Source: Marinimicrobium sp050113635
GTDB taxonomy: Bacteria; Pseudomonadota; Gammaproteobacteria; Pseudomonadales; Cellvibrionaceae
Direction of reading: 5' to 3'
Length of the DNA: 64,000 bases
NCBI RefSeq assembly: GCF_050113635.1
Contig: NZ_JBNJLT010000001.1
Span: 434,001-498,000 of the forward strand
Under the pieces are notes generated by a model. It was given only the letters and a program-made list of their open reading frames with translations. It was not told the origin of the DNA and made no database searches. Made by a program: the position numbers and the translations under genes. This document shows positions 1-6,989 of the stretch, one piece after another; the stretch's first letter is position 1; every line of letters begins with the position of its first letter.

Positions 1-1028
1 AATTCATCCGTTTCAGCAAATTTATCGGTGAAGTTCGAATAGCCCCACCCTACGCGACCCACATCGAAGTCACCAACCCCGTGGTAGCTGTGACCGGGCG
101 GTGCCAGTGAACGCGATGCCTTGGACAGGTTGTAGTTCGACTCAAGGCACTTGGCAATGAACAGGTGCATCTGCTTCACGTTGCCACGCACCCCGGACGT
201 CAAAATCACGCTCTCCCCGATATCCCGGCGCAACTTGTCATAATATGACTCGGAATCACCCCGAAAGAGAAAATGTCCAGAGTATGGGACTTTAACGGTT
301 TCCTTGTGAGAGATTTTGGCCGTCAGGTCTTTCGTCACCTTTTCTCCGTAAAAACCGTATTTCTCTGCTTCGGTGAAAAACAGCTTCTCAATCAGCTGCA
401 GCTCCGGCGGTGAAAACTGACCAATCTCCGAGTATCGATTGCCGAACTTGAACAGCTCGTCAAAACTCAACAGGTTGTAATTGCCGTGGCCGACCAATCG
501 CTCGGCACGCTTAAAGCGCAAGAACAGGGAATGGATAACGGGTTGCTCAGCGTCACTTAGAAAAATGTCATCGACAAAGTCGCCGTCGAAGTTGCGTACT
601 TTCTCCAAGACCAGTTGCTGGTTGGGTAGCTCGATGGCAGGAGCCGCATGGTCGTGATCGCAACACCGATGCTGATCGGCTTCAGCCAGGTTCGCACTGG
701 CCTGCTGAGTGAGCACCTGCTCGCTGGACACCGCCCCACTGGCCACATCCTCAACCGTGGGCAATTCCAAAGCATCAGCCACAGTCGCTCGTAACTGCAC
801 AGGAGGTTTGTTCGGCGGCGTGGGCGGGACTGTCTTGGCCGGGGCGCCGATCCCCTCTTCTCCCAACGAGAACGGATCCACCTCCAGAGCGTAACCCGAC
901 TCACTCAGAAGGTCTTCAGGTACATTCGCTCGCCGACTGCTGTTTTCCGCCAGGTGCCAAAGGTAGCCGTTGCCGGCCGTAAACCCTACCCCGGAGACAA
1001 AACCAACCAGTAGATCTCTGCGTTTCAC
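1..1028 (-). CDS. M15-family (VanY-type) D-alanyl-D-alanine carboxypeptidase-like protein, C-terminus cut by window edge
   Basis: An open frame runs from a GTG at 1028 to the window edge without a stop (342 codons visible). GAGAGAGGAAC lies just upstream of the GTG as a ribosome binding site. The N-terminus begins MKRRDLLVGFVSG, a twin-arginine-like or signal-anchor sequence. A Pro/Ala-rich linker with a CCDHDH cluster follows, then an alpha-helical region. Near the cut end is SLAPPGHSYHGVGDFDVG, the PPGxSxHxxGxxD zinc-site signature of M15 peptidases, followed by GWGYSNFTDKFAETDE. Family members trim D-Ala from peptidoglycan peptides, so an exported peptidoglycan role is likely. The last zinc ligand lies outside the window. 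Confident on family, less on substrate and export route. Confidence 0.8.
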   Translation of the reverse strand, partial: MKRRDLLVGFVSGVGFTAGNGYLWHLAENSSRRANVPEDLLSESGYALEVDPFSLGEEGIGAPAKTVPPTPPNKPPVQLRATVADALELPTVEDVASGAVSSEQVLTQQASANLAEADQHRCCDHDHAAPAIELPNQQLVLEKVRNFDGDFVDDIFLSDAEQPVIHSLFLRFKRAERLVGHGNYNLLSFDELFKFGNRYSEIGQFSPPELQLIEKLFFTEAEKYGFYGEKVTKDLTAKISHKETVKVPYSGHFLFRGDSESYYDKLRRDIGESVILTSGVRGNVKQMHLFIAKCLESNYNLSKASRSLAPPGHSYHGVGDFDVGRVGWGYSNFTDKFAETDE

Positions 1029-1413
1029 CGTTCCTCTCTCAATTTTTCAAGCTCTCTTAACTTTTCAAGCTCTACGTGCGCTTCTCGACCTGGCGTGTGA
1101 ACACGCCACATTGATCGATCCCAACGGATTTTATACTCAATAGAACCCGAAGTGGGCGGGATCATGATGGCAACCTCAGCCAACGCCGCCAAACAGGCGG
1201 GCTTCGACTACCTGCAAGGGCTAACCTAATATAGCCTATCGCGGCGCAATTTTCAGCGCCACCTTATATCAATTATTGTGGTTATTGCCACTATCTATTA
1301 AAAACAGTACCACTTCACATTACGCGAAACGGTACCATTTCACACTATTAGCGTCGAGAGTCGGCTTAACTTTAGGAAGATTAACGTTAAAAGCGCCCTG
1401 ATAAAGACCTGTA
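1029..1413. other. gene-poor spacer with IS21-like end repeats
   Basis: This 385-bp stretch separates the M15 gene from dcd and holds no credible gene. It carries two direct 16-bp repeats (1307-1322 and 1332-1347). An in-frame stretch at 1101-1229, ending in TAA after ATSANAAKQAGFDYLQGLT, might be the eroded tail of some protein. I do not recognise it and do not call it a gene. Confidence 0.5.
1307..1347 (-). repeat. two direct 16-bp repeats resembling a solo IS21-type end
   Basis: GTACCACTTCACATTA (1307-1322) and GTACCATTTCACACTA (1332-1347) match at 14 of 16 bases, with starts 25 bp apart. On the minus strand each reads TGTGAArTGGTACy. Spaced TGTG...GGTACC repeats resemble the multiple terminal repeats of IS21-type elements, recalled from general knowledge and not searched. 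No transposase or second end is present, so this would be a relic or simply a repeat pair. Confidence 0.4.
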
Positions 1414-1422
1414 TCAGGTCTT
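1404..1422 (-). terminator. perfect 8-bp hairpin overlapping the dcd stop codon
   Basis: On the minus strand AAGACCTG-ATA-CAGGTCTT forms a perfect 8-bp stem with a 3-nt loop, followed by TATC. The dcd TGA lies inside the hairpin. The U-tract is poor, so intrinsic termination would be weak; mRNA 3'-end protection is an alternative. Confidence 0.4.
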
Positions 1423-1983
1423 CGGAAGCGTTACGCCGCGCTGCCCCTGATACTTTCCACCGCGATCTTTGTAAGAGGTCTCACAGACTTCATCAGACTC
1501 AAAGAACAGCATTTGGGCCACGCCTTCATTGGCGTAGATTTTTGCGGGCAAGGGTGTGGTGTTGGAGAACTCGAGAGTCACATGCCCCTCCCATTCCGGC
1601 TCCAGGGGCGTGACATTGACGATGATGCCACAGCGCGCGTAAGTCGATTTGCCGAGACACACCGTAAGCACTTTGCGGGGGATGCGAAAGTATTCCACCG
1701 TGCGAGCCAGCGCAAACGAGTTCGGGGGAATAATACATACATCACTTTTCACGTCGACGAAACTGTTTTGATCAAAGTTCTTGGGGTCGACCACTGACGA
1801 ATAGACATTGGTGAAGATTTTGAACTCATCCGCGCAGCGCACATCGTAGCCGTAACTCGATGTACCGTAGGAAATCAGCCGTTCGCCCGCCGCATCATAG
1901 CGCACCTGACCAGGCTCGAACGGCTCGATCATGCCTTCTTGCTCGACCATGCGGCGCATCCATTTGTCAGATTTGATACTCAT
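1414..1983 (-). CDS. dcd: dCTP deaminase
   Basis: The 189-residue product deaminates dCTP to dUTP, feeding dTMP synthesis in the cytoplasm. The family signature is clear: GKSTYARCGI in the middle and EWEGHVTLEFSN with the catalytic Glu, then the C-terminal GVAQMLFF segment. The frame is open 38 codons further upstream, but the start at 1983 (MSIKSDKW) has AGGA nine bases ahead and matches the usual length of about 190 residues. It lies downstream of mrp on the same strand with 143 bp between, so read-through from the mrp promoter is possible. Confidence 0.95.
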   Translation of the reverse strand: MSIKSDKWMRRMVEQEGMIEPFEPGQVRYDAAGERLISYGTSSYGYDVRCADEFKIFTNVYSSVVDPKNFDQNSFVDVKSDVCIIPPNSFALARTVEYFRIPRKVLTVCLGKSTYARCGIIVNVTPLEPEWEGHVTLEFSNTTPLPAKIYANEGVAQMLFFESDEVCETSYKDRGGKYQGQRGVTLPKT

Positions 1984-2126
1984 CGGCGATCCTGTTGCGG
2001 AATTGGGTTTCTGCGAAGAAAAAGGGGCCGCATCATAGCGTTTTTTGCCGGTGCTGCCCAGTGGGTTGGTCGGGAGGCCGCTACCAGACCGCACCACTCC
2101 GACAGACGGAGGCGCTCAGGCATCTA

Positions 2127-3242
2127 CTAATCGTCTTCAATACCAATCGTCGGACCACGGCTCGCGGTTGACTGCCGCCACAAAGTGGCACCCAATTGAC
2201 GGGCGATGGCGCGGTAGCGATCACTTACGTCGGAATGCGGCTCCGCGACGACCGAGGGTCGACCACTGTCCGTTGTCTCCCGGATGGACAGGTCGAGCGG
2301 AAGGGAACCCAGCAACTCGGTCTCATAGTCACGGGCAATTCGCTCCCCACCGCCAGCGCCAAAAATATGTGCCTCGTGGCCGCAGTTAGAGCAAATATGC
2401 ACCGCCATATTTTCCACCACCCCCAGCACCGGCACCTTCACCTTACGAAACATCTCAATGCCTTTCTGGGCATCCAGCAGCGCAATATCCTGCGGGGTCG
2501 TGACGATTACCGCCCCGGTCACCGGCACTTTTTGCGACAGCGTCAGTTGGATGTCGCCCGTGCCCGGCGGCATATCCACAATCAGATAATCCACATCCTC
2601 CCAATGCGTCTGGGTCAGCAACTGCTGCAAGGCGCCGCTGACCATCGGGCCACGCCACACCATAGGAGTCTGCTCAGTGACCAGATACCCCATCGACATC
2701 GACTGAATACCGTGCGCCTCAATGGGCCGCATCATCTGCTTGCCATCCACCTCGATGACCTCTGGGCGACGCTCTCCAATCCCCAGCATTTTGGGCTGGC
2801 TGGGGCCGTATATATCGGCATCGAGAATGCCCACCCTGGCCCCCTCGGCGGCCAGGGCCAAGGCCAGGTTAACAGCCGTTGTAGACTTGCCGACCCCCCC
2901 TTTACCGGAGGCAACCGCAATGATGTTCTTCACGCCGGGAATATCACCGCTGGTATTGGCACCGCCACGTGCGGGGATATCCCAGTCAATATTGACGACT
3001 ACGGAGCCAACCCCCTCAACCGCGGAAGCCGCCTCATTCACAGCGCCCGCCAGCGTTTCAGCAACCCCCTCCGCCGGGTACCCCAGAGTCAGAGAAACAT
3101 CAACGTCCTCCCCATCCACCCGAATAACGGGCTCCACCGCCAACTCCCCCAGAGAGAGACCAGTGGTCGGCTCAATAACGACTTTAAGCGCACCCTTAAG
3201 GGACTTCTCAATACTTCCAAACATAAGACGGATACTTTGCAT
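2127..3242 (-). CDS. apbC: Mrp/ApbC iron-sulfur cluster carrier ATPase
   Basis: This P-loop ATPase of the ParA/MinD superfamily carries and transfers [4Fe-4S] clusters. After an N-terminal DUF59/MIP18-like domain (about residues 1-95) comes the deviant Walker A ASGKGGVGKSTTAVNLA, and DADIYGPSQP. The bridging cysteines appear as CSNCGH near residue 285. At 371 residues it equals the family norm. The start could be the ATG at 3242 or an in-frame ATG at 3224; neither has a strong ribosome binding site. It is divergent from metG, an arrangement shared with enterobacteria. Confidence 0.93.
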   Translation of the reverse strand: MQSIRLMFGSIEKSLKGALKVVIEPTTGLSLGELAVEPVIRVDGEDVDVSLTLGYPAEGVAETLAGAVNEAASAVEGVGSVVVNIDWDIPARGGANTSGDIPGVKNIIAVASGKGGVGKSTTAVNLALALAAEGARVGILDADIYGPSQPKMLGIGERRPEVIEVDGKQMMRPIEAHGIQSMSMGYLVTEQTPMVWRGPMVSGALQQLLTQTHWEDVDYLIVDMPPGTGDIQLTLSQKVPVTGAVIVTTPQDIALLDAQKGIEMFRKVKVPVLGVVENMAVHICSNCGHEAHIFGAGGGERIARDYETELLGSLPLDLSIRETTDSGRPSVVAEPHSDVSDRYRAIARQLGATLWRQSTASRGPTIGIEDD

Positions 3243-3311
3243 CAGGTTTAACGAAAGTTACTGCATTACTGTATACAGATCAGCGACACCCCAGAGCAAG
3301 ACTGGCACCGA

Positions 3312-3423
3312 GGCGCCATCGAGGGGGTATCGATGGGAGACTCTCTGCGGCAAGGATGCCGCAGCGAAGCCTCCAGGGATGGATTCACGGCGGGTCTCCC
3401 ATCGATACCCCCTCGACGGCGCC
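3312..3423. repeat. large stem-loop repeat, copy A (conserved 52-nt loop)
   Basis: A perfect 23-bp inverted repeat (3319-3341 with 3394-3416) is extended by GGCGCC on both sides to 3312 and 3423. The 52-nt loop (3342-3393) contains its own perfect 8-bp hairpin, CTGCGGCA-AGGA-TGCCGCAG (3345-3364). The same 52-nt loop, 40 of 52 bases identical by eye, recurs at 33189-33240 inside arms of different sequence. It sits in the mrp/metG divergent spacer. I know loosely similar palindromic elements from marine gammaproteobacteria but cannot name a family. Confidence 0.85.
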
Positions 3424-3546
3424 GGACTCTTTTACTCAACAAACGTCAAAAAGGAGAGCATCCCCCTCTTTATTGCGCCAACAACTCAAAAACCAAGTGC
3501 CACAGTCAACTTTAATCGCTAACTCCCTGAAGAAAGGGGCAAAATT

Positions 3547-3555
3547 TGCTATAGT
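3547..3555 (+). promoter_or_regulatory. metG extended -10 promoter
   Basis: TGC-TATAGT is an extended -10 element 41 bp before the metG ATG, giving a leader of roughly 35 nt. No convincing -35 is seen, which extended -10 promoters tolerate. Confidence 0.45.
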
Positions 3556-3596
3556 GCGGCTCCTTTTCGACACTCAGCCAGACATTTGCCGACACC

Positions 3597-5612
3597 ATGA
3601 GCCAAGCCGCCCGCAAAATCCTCGTTACCAGTGCCCTGCCCTACGCCAACGGCGACCTTCACCTGGGACACTTGATGGAACAAATCCAGACCGACATCTG
3701 GGTTCGCTTTCAGAAACTGCGCGGTCACGATTGCCTCTACGTCTGTGCTGACGACGCCCACGGCACCGCCATAACCCTCAAAGCCGAAGAGCTGGGTCTT
3801 ACGCCCGAGCAGCACATCGAGAAGATGCACGCCGCACATAAAACGGTTTCCGAAGGCTTTCTCGTTCAACACGACAATTACTACAGCACCCACTCCCCCG
3901 AAAACCGGGAACTGTCGGAACTGATTTACCAGCGCCTGGACACCAACGGCCATATCGCCCGGCGGGAGATCACTCAAGCCTTCGACCCCGAGAAACAACT
4001 GTTCCTGGCCGACCGCTACATCAAGGGCACCTGCCCCAAGTGCAAGACCCCCGATCAGTACGGGGACAACTGCGAGGCCTGTGGCGCCACCTATTCGCCC
4101 ATGGACCTGATTGCCCCGGTATCCGCTCTTTCCGGAGCTACTCCGGTGCCCAAACAGTCCGAGCACTTCTTTTTCACCCTGCCCGCCTTCGCCGACTTTC
4201 TGAAGCAGTGGACGCGCGCCGGCCACTTGCAGGACGAAGTGGCCAACAAGGTCGCCGAGTGGCTGGACGCCGATTTACAGGAGTGGGATATCTCCCGGGA
4301 CGCTCCCTATTTCGGCTTCGAGATTCCCGGCCAGCCTGGCAAATACTTCTATGTATGGCTGGATGCCCCCATCGGCTATATCGCCAGTCTGAAGAACCTG
4401 CTGGACCAACGCGGAGAGGACTGGCTCGACTATTGGAGCGCCGACTCCAGCGCCGAGGTTTACCACTTTATCGGCAAGGACATTGTGAATTTTCACGCGT
4501 TGTTCTGGCCCGCCATGCTGCACTCGGCCGGTTTCCGTACACCCACTCGTATTTGTGTGCACGGATTCGTGACCGTCAACGGCAAGAAAATGTCCAAGTC
4601 CCGCGGCACGTTCATTAACGGGAAAACCTACCTCGCTCACCTGAGCCCCGAGTACCTGCGGTATTACTTTGCGGCCAAGCTCACCAGCGCCGTGGACGAC
4701 CTGGACCTGAACCTGGATGACTTCATCCAGCGCGTCAATAGCGACCTGGTCGGCAAGGTGGTGAACATCGCCAGCCGCACGGCCAAATTCGTCCAGAAAA
4801 GTGGCGGCACCCTCGCCACCGACGTGGCCGATGAAGCTCTGTGGCAGCGCTTCCAGGACGCCGACGCCGTCATAGCCCAGCATTACGAGAGCCGGGAGTT
4901 CAGCAAAGCCATGCGCGAGATCATGGCCCTGGCCGATGCCGCCAACGAATACCTGGCCGCCAAAGCCCCCTGGAAGCTGGCCAAGGAAGAGGGTACCGAC
5001 GCCGAAGTGCTGGCCATTTGCACCCAGGGCCTGAACTGCTTCCGCGCCCTGGTCATGTGGCTCAAGCCGGTACTGCCTCAACTGGCCGAAAAGGCTGAAG
5101 CGTTTCTCGGAGAAACCCTGAACTGGCACTCCGCTATTACCTTCCGGGGCGGGCAAAACATCAACGCCTTTAAACCGCTAATGACCCGGGTGGAAAAAGA
5201 GCAGGTGGATGCCATGATCGACGCCAGCAAGGAAACCGCCCCGGCGCCCAAACCCTCAGGACCCGTGGCAGATGAACCACTCGCGGACGAGATCGAGTTT
5301 GGTGATTTTGCCAAAGTGGACTTGCGTGTGGTGCGTATCGCCAAAGCGGAACACGTCGAGGGGGCAGACAAGCTGCTGCGTTTAACGCTGGACCTCGGCG
5401 GTGAAACCCGGAATGTCTTCGCGGGGATCAAAAGTGCTTATGCGCCAGAGGACCTCGAGGGAAAGCTCACCATTATGGTGGCCAACCTAAAACCGCGTAA
5501 AATGAAGTTCGGGATTAGCGAGGGCATGGTGCTGGCGGCGGGGCCAGGCGGTAAGGATATCCACATTCTTGAACCTCACAGTGGTGCCAAACCGGGCCAG
5601 CGGGTGATGTAA
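3597..5612 (+). CDS. metG: methionyl-tRNA synthetase
   Basis: Class I synthetase of 671 residues that charges tRNA-Met in the cytoplasm. The N-terminal Rossmann domain begins KILVTSALPYANGDLHLGH with the HIGH motif as HLGH. A zinc-knuckle insert follows (CPKC, then CEAC, about residues 145-161). KMSKS appears exactly in GKKMSKSRG near residue 335. The last 105 or so residues form the tRNA-binding EMAP/Trbp111-like dimerisation domain found in long bacterial MetG (DFAKVDLRVV to the end). The ATG at 3597 gives the conserved N-terminus. Confidence 0.97.
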   Translation: MSQAARKILVTSALPYANGDLHLGHLMEQIQTDIWVRFQKLRGHDCLYVCADDAHGTAITLKAEELGLTPEQHIEKMHAAHKTVSEGFLVQHDNYYSTHSPENRELSELIYQRLDTNGHIARREITQAFDPEKQLFLADRYIKGTCPKCKTPDQYGDNCEACGATYSPMDLIAPVSALSGATPVPKQSEHFFFTLPAFADFLKQWTRAGHLQDEVANKVAEWLDADLQEWDISRDAPYFGFEIPGQPGKYFYVWLDAPIGYIASLKNLLDQRGEDWLDYWSADSSAEVYHFIGKDIVNFHALFWPAMLHSAGFRTPTRICVHGFVTVNGKKMSKSRGTFINGKTYLAHLSPEYLRYYFAAKLTSAVDDLDLNLDDFIQRVNSDLVGKVVNIASRTAKFVQKSGGTLATDVADEALWQRFQDADAVIAQHYESREFSKAMREIMALADAANEYLAAKAPWKLAKEEGTDAEVLAICTQGLNCFRALVMWLKPVLPQLAEKAEAFLGETLNWHSAITFRGGQNINAFKPLMTRVEKEQVDAMIDASKETAPAPKPSGPVADEPLADEIEFGDFAKVDLRVVRIAKAEHVEGADKLLRLTLDLGGETRNVFAGIKSAYAPEDLEGKLTIMVANLKPRKMKFGISEGMVLAAGPGGKDIHILEPHSGAKPGQRVM

Positions 5613-5761
5613 CCGCCCCGTCGCACCGCGCTCCGGCATAAGCATATGCTCAATCAGCCTAACCAGCGCCGGTTTTTGGATTGAAGCGCCGAAGCCGGTT
5701 AACGATAATGTGCGCCTCCCCCCTTTGAGGGCACCGATACGAGTATCAGGTATTTTCAGGC

Positions 5762-6337
5762 ATGACCGACTTCGCCATTATTTTGTTGAGCGCCATTCTG
5801 GTGAACAACTTCGTGTTGGTCCAGTTTCTGGGGCTGTGCCCGTTCATGGGGGTTTCCAACAAACTGGAAACCGCTATTGGTATGGCTGGGGCCACCACCT
5901 TTGTATTGACACTCGCGTCGGTGTGCAGCTACCTGATCAATACCTGGGTTTTAGAGCCGTTGAACATCGGCTTTATGCGCACCATTTCGTTTATTCTGGT
6001 CATCGCGGTGGTGGTGCAATTCTCGAAAATGTTCATCGAGAAAACCAGCCCGTTGCTGTACCGGGTATTGGGGATTTTTCTGCCGCTGATCACCACGAAC
6101 TGCGCCGTGCTGGGCGTGGCGTTACAAAACACCACCAAGAACCACGGCTTCTTCGAATCCACCGTGTTCGGGTTTGGGGCAGCACTCGGTTTCTCGCTCG
6201 TGCTGATTTTGTTCTCCGCCATGCGGGAACGGCTCGCCGTGGCAGATGTGCCCACGCCGTTTCGGGGCGCCGCCATCGGCATGATTACCGCCGGTCTGAT
6301 GTCGTTAGCCTTTATGGGCTTTGGCGGCCTGGTCTAG
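5762..6337 (+). CDS. rsxA: Rnf/Rsx electron transport complex subunit A
   Basis: First gene of a six-gene rsxABCDGE (rnf) operon. The 191-residue, six-helix inner-membrane protein begins MTDFAIILLSAILVNNFVLV and holds the paired hydrophobic core LGLCPFMGVS and ITTNCAVLGVAL typical of RnfA/NqrE; these two cysteines are the family's membrane-embedded cluster ligands. The complex couples electron flow between NADH and ferredoxin to ion translocation; in gammaproteobacteria it also helps keep SoxR reduced. The stop precedes rsxB by 34 bp. Confidence 0.95.
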   Translation: MTDFAIILLSAILVNNFVLVQFLGLCPFMGVSNKLETAIGMAGATTFVLTLASVCSYLINTWVLEPLNIGFMRTISFILVIAVVVQFSKMFIEKTSPLLYRVLGIFLPLITTNCAVLGVALQNTTKNHGFFESTVFGFGAALGFSLVLILFSAMRERLAVADVPTPFRGAAIGMITAGLMSLAFMGFGGLV

Positions 6338-6371
6338 GCCGGTTAACACCACAACCTGATTCAATCGCCTT

Positions 6372-6989
6372 ATGTTGGAATTGATTGCACAAAATCCGAT
6401 AGCCTCCGCGCTGATCGCCCTGGGGGGGCTCTCCACCCTGTTCGGCGGCATTTTGGGCTATGCGGCCGTGCGTTTTCGCCTGGAAGAAGACCCCGTTGTG
6501 CAGCAAATCGACGACCTTCTGCCCCAAACCCAGTGCGGCCAATGCGGCTACCCAGGGTGCCGCCCCTACGCGCAGGCCATTGCCAACGGCGACGCCATCA
6601 ACAAATGCCCTCCGGGCGGCCAGACCACGATCAATGCCCTGGCGGATCTTTTGGATGTGGAAGCCCCGACGCTGGACGCCGAGCACGGTGAAGAGTCCGA
6701 CGTGAAAAAAGTGGCTTACATTCGCGAGGACGAATGCATTGGCTGCACCAAGTGCATCCAGGCCTGTCCCGTGGATGCCATCATCGGCGCCGCCAAGCAA
6801 ATGCACACCGTGGTGGTCGATGAATGCACCGGGTGCGATCTGTGTGTAGAGCCCTGCCCCGTCGATTGCATTGACATGGTGCCTGTAGAAACCGGTTTGA
6901 ACGAGTGGAAGTGGGATAAACCCGCCTCCAGTGAACAGCAGGCGGTCAACCTGATCGCCACCGATCGCAGTACAGGTGAAGCAGCCTAA
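6372..6989 (+). CDS. rsxB: Rnf/Rsx complex iron-sulfur subunit B
   Basis: A 205-residue ferredoxin-type subunit. A single N-terminal transmembrane helix is followed by the RnfB-specific four-cysteine cluster domain (QCGQCGYPGC near residue 55) and two classical [4Fe-4S] motifs, CIGCTKCIQACP and CTGCDLCVEPCP. It relays electrons within the complex on the cytoplasmic side. Its stop codon TAA overlaps the rsxC ATG, so translation is probably coupled. Confidence 0.95.
   Translation: MLELIAQNPIASALIALGGLSTLFGGILGYAAVRFRLEEDPVVQQIDDLLPQTQCGQCGYPGCRPYAQAIANGDAINKCPPGGQTTINALADLLDVEAPTLDAEHGEESDVKKVAYIREDECIGCTKCIQACPVDAIIGAAKQMHTVVVDECTGCDLCVEPCPVDCIDMVPVETGLNEWKWDKPASSEQQAVNLIATDRSTGEAA

Noticed and set aside
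1101..1229. Short open stretch ending ATSANAAKQAGFDYLQGLT
   Set aside because: Only about 40 codons with no ribosome binding site and no recognised family; kept as a note on possible remnants.
2196..3251. A 351-codon open frame antisense to mrp
   Set aside because: Complement of a conserved gene in a high-GC frame; His/Asn-rich product with no recognisable domain.
3312..3423. The large stem-loop as an integron attC site
   Set aside because: No core-site pair of the RYYYAAC/GTTRRRY type is seen at the ends, the conserved part is the loop and not the core, and there is no integrase or cassette array.
4275..5156. A 293-codon open frame antisense to metG
   Set aside because: Opposite a conserved synthetase gene, Gly/Val/Gln-rich, no ribosome binding site.
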